A stretch of 64,000 bases of DNA, taken from positions 682,001 to 746,000 of the forward strand of contig NZ_JAHXDI010000001.1 in the NCBI RefSeq assembly GCF_023091865.1, read 5' to 3'. A model generated the notes under the pieces. The model did no database searches, had not been told where the DNA came from, and was given only the letters and a program-made list of their open reading frames with translations. Origin of the DNA: Chromohalobacter moromii. Its GTDB lineage: Bacteria; Pseudomonadota; Gammaproteobacteria; Pseudomonadales; Halomonadaceae. This document shows positions 62,456 through 64,000 of this stretch, in pieces; position 1 is the first letter of the stretch, and each line of letters begins with the position of its first letter. A program made the translations under genes and the position numbers.

Positions 62456-63853
62456 TTACAGGTAGCCGTCGGCCTTGAGGGTCGCTGTCGTGGCGGTCAG
62501 CGCGGCGTCGAGGATATCCACCACGCGGTCGACGGTTTCCCGCGTCCAGATCAGCGGGGGCGACACGATGTTGAGGTGTCCGACCGGGCGAATGATCAGA
62601 CCGCGCTGCTGTGCCTCGAAGGCGACTCGGTCGCCCACGCGTGCCTCCACCGGGAAGAGCGCCTTGGTCTGCTTGTCGGCGACGTTTTCGAGACACATCA
62701 TGAAATGGCTGCCGCGCACGTCGCCCACCGTGGCGTGTTGCGACAACGATGCCAGGCGTTCCTCGAGATAGGGGCCCACCTCGCGCACGTTTTCGCAGAT
62801 CCCCTCGCGCTCGATGATCTCGATATTCTTGAGTGCCGCCGCGCAGCTCACCGGGTGCCCGGAATAGGTGAAGCCGGTGCTCAGTACGCCACCCGGTCCC
62901 TGCGGGATGGACAGCACGTCGTAGAGCGCGTCGGAGATCAGCGTCGCGCCCAGCGGCGCATAGCCGGACGACAGCCCCTTGGCGCAGTTGATGATATCGG
63001 GTTGGGTCTCGTACATCGCCTCGGAGGCGAAGAAGTGCCCCAGGCGACCGAAACCGGTCACGACCTCGTCGGCGATGTAAAGGATGTCGTTGGCGCGACA
63101 CACCGCCTGCATGCGCTTGTGATAGTCCCTCGGTGCCACCAGCACGCCGCCGGCGCCCATGATCGGCTCGGCGATGAAGGCGGCGATGTTGTCGGCGCCG
63201 ATCTCGGCGACGGTGTCCTCGAACTCCCGGACCAGTTGGTCGCAGTAGTCGGCCTCGCTCATCCCGTCGGGGCGCCGATAGCAATTGGCCTCGCTCAGAT
63301 GAGTGACCAGGTGATCGAGGGTGTCGAAGTCCCAGTTGTTGCTGGCGATGCCGGTCAGGGTGGAGGCGAGGTAGGTGGTGCCGTGGTAGGCGTTGTTGCG
63401 TGAAATGATGCGCTTCTTGGCCGGCTTGCCGAGGCGGTTGAAGTAGTAATGCACCAGGCGGATGGTGGCGTCGTTGGCCGTCGAGCCGCCGCAGCTGTAG
63501 AAGACGTGGTTGAGGTGCGCGGGGGCGAGCTCGGCCAGCCTGGCGGAAAGCTCGGCGGCCGGGGCGTTGGACAGGTTGTTGAAGGTCGAGAAGTAGGCCA
63601 TGCGGGTGGCCTGATCGGCCATCGCCTCGCCGATCTCGCGGCGGCCGTGACCGACGTTGACGCACCACAGCCCGGCGATGCCGTCGATGAAACGGTTGCC
63701 CTTGGCATCCTGGACGTAGATGCCGTCGCTGTCGGTGATCAGGTCGCAGCCCCCCTCGTGAAAGGTGCTGAAGTCGGTGAACGGGTGGATGAAGTGATCC
63801 TTGTCTTTCTGCCACAGCGCTTGGGCATCGTGGGCACGGGTCTCGATGGTCAT
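62456..63853 (-). CDS. Class III aminotransferase, probably polyamine- or omega-amino-acid:pyruvate type
   Basis: 465 residues from ATG 63853. Fold-type I, with the class III signature ADEVVTGFGRLGHFFA and the PLP lysine in NCAKGLSSGYAPLGA. The N-terminal GLWCVNVGHGRREIGEAMADQ and FYSCGGSTANDATIRL are typical of the SpuC/omega-amino acid transaminase group, which takes putrescine or related diamines with pyruvate. Context supports an amine substrate; exact specificity is unknown. The promoter at 63971-63990 has a TACCCCT-type site on the minus strand. Confidence 0.85.
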   Translation of the reverse strand: MTIETRAHDAQALWQKDKDHFIHPFTDFSTFHEGGCDLITDSDGIYVQDAKGNRFIDGIAGLWCVNVGHGRREIGEAMADQATRMAYFSTFNNLSNAPAAELSARLAELAPAHLNHVFYSCGGSTANDATIRLVHYYFNRLGKPAKKRIISRNNAYHGTTYLASTLTGIASNNWDFDTLDHLVTHLSEANCYRRPDGMSEADYCDQLVREFEDTVAEIGADNIAAFIAEPIMGAGGVLVAPRDYHKRMQAVCRANDILYIADEVVTGFGRLGHFFASEAMYETQPDIINCAKGLSSGYAPLGATLISDALYDVLSIPQGPGGVLSTGFTYSGHPVSCAAALKNIEIIEREGICENVREVGPYLEERLASLSQHATVGDVRGSHFMMCLENVADKQTKALFPVEARVGDRVAFEAQQRGLIIRPVGHLNIVSPPLIWTRETVDRVVDILDAALTATTATLKADGYL

Positions 63854-63970
63854 GGTGTCGTCTCGCACGTTGAAAGCGGTCAGTGCCGGGATGGGTGGCC
63901 GCGATGAGTCGTCGTTGTGATACGTCGTTGCGTTCGCAAAGAGACTAGCGAGGAAGGGTAGGGCGGGAAT

Positions 63971-63990
63971 ATATCCTGATAGGGGTATAT
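63971..63990. promoter_or_regulatory. Candidate LuxR-type site upstream of the aminotransferase gene
   Basis: atatcctgataggggtatat includes TACCCCT on the minus strand (63981-63987) within an imperfect palindrome. The same heptamer occurs at 57483-57489 before the GS-like gene, so a shared regulator is possible. The window ends 10 bp later. Confidence 0.4.
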
Positions 63991-64000
63991 CGCAACGACC

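Noticed and set aside
1-64000. CRISPR arrays, tRNA or rRNA genes, complete insertion sequences
   Set aside because: No regularly spaced repeats, cloverleaf-like sequence, rRNA signature or transposase frame was seen; only one MITE-like element.

Overview
The window looks like chromosome from a halophilic gammaproteobacterium of the Halomonas/Chromohalobacter type. This is inferred from high GC, dense small operons and the gene mix (complete bioBFHCDA operon, recCBD operon, Weimberg-type pentonate oxidation, agmatine/putrescine catabolism next to an NhaC-type carrier). No rRNA, tRNA, CRISPR array, prophage or full insertion sequence was seen. One short inverted-repeat element (MITE-like) lies at 51033-51173.

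Layout. 1-895: 5' part of a cell-wall M23 peptidase gene. 1085-4058: pirin, a divergent LysR regulator and a glutathionyl-hydroquinone reductase, a quinone-stress set. 4068-6631: YaiI/DUF188 protein and a DEAD-box RNA helicase with a long structured leader. 6777-14697: pentonate oxidation locus (2-oxoglutarate semialdehyde dehydrogenase, XylX-like dehydratase, two IlvD/EDD Fe-S dehydratases, GntR/FCD regulator) with matching operator sequences at three promoters. 14796-18556: ArgE-like deacylase, WrbA, a lipoprotein- or membrane-anchored hydrolase and a small membrane protein. 18632-24023: SbcCD and endonuclease V. 24020-28641: MocR regulator, GNAT, PaiB, aldo/keto reductase, DUF1415. 28725-30685: OsmC and an MFS carrier. 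30783-32452: amidoligase/glutaminase-like pair of unknown product. 32587-38471: biotin operon with BirA-like operator. 38705-48074: recC-recB-recD. 48071-56442: an orphan cluster of pterin/flavin-type enzymes, a glycosyltransferase, a methyltransferase and two membrane lipid-type proteins. 56526-63853: LuxR regulator and polyamine/agmatine catabolism.

The most interesting part is 48071-56442. It joins GTP cyclohydrolase II, a lone RibD-type reductase domain, a creatininase-family protein (related to archaeal ArfB deformylase), a 6-pyruvoyltetrahydropterin-synthase-like protein that has lost its catalytic Cys, one zinc His and the catalytic His, a GT4 glycosyltransferase, a methyltransferase, a flippase-like membrane protein, a zinc-less MDR oxidoreductase and a CDP-alcohol phosphatidyltransferase. 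I infer a pathway to a pyrimidine- or pterin-derived, glycosylated and perhaps lipid-linked product; the product is unknown. The amidoligase/GATase pair at 30783-32452 is a second uncharacterised biosynthetic unit.

Regulatory sequence is unusually readable here: paired ATGTTSAACAT sites spaced 20 bp centre to centre for the GntR regulator, a TGTCAACC-N14-GGTTGAC palindrome at bioB, and TACCCCT-type sites at two promoters of the polyamine region.
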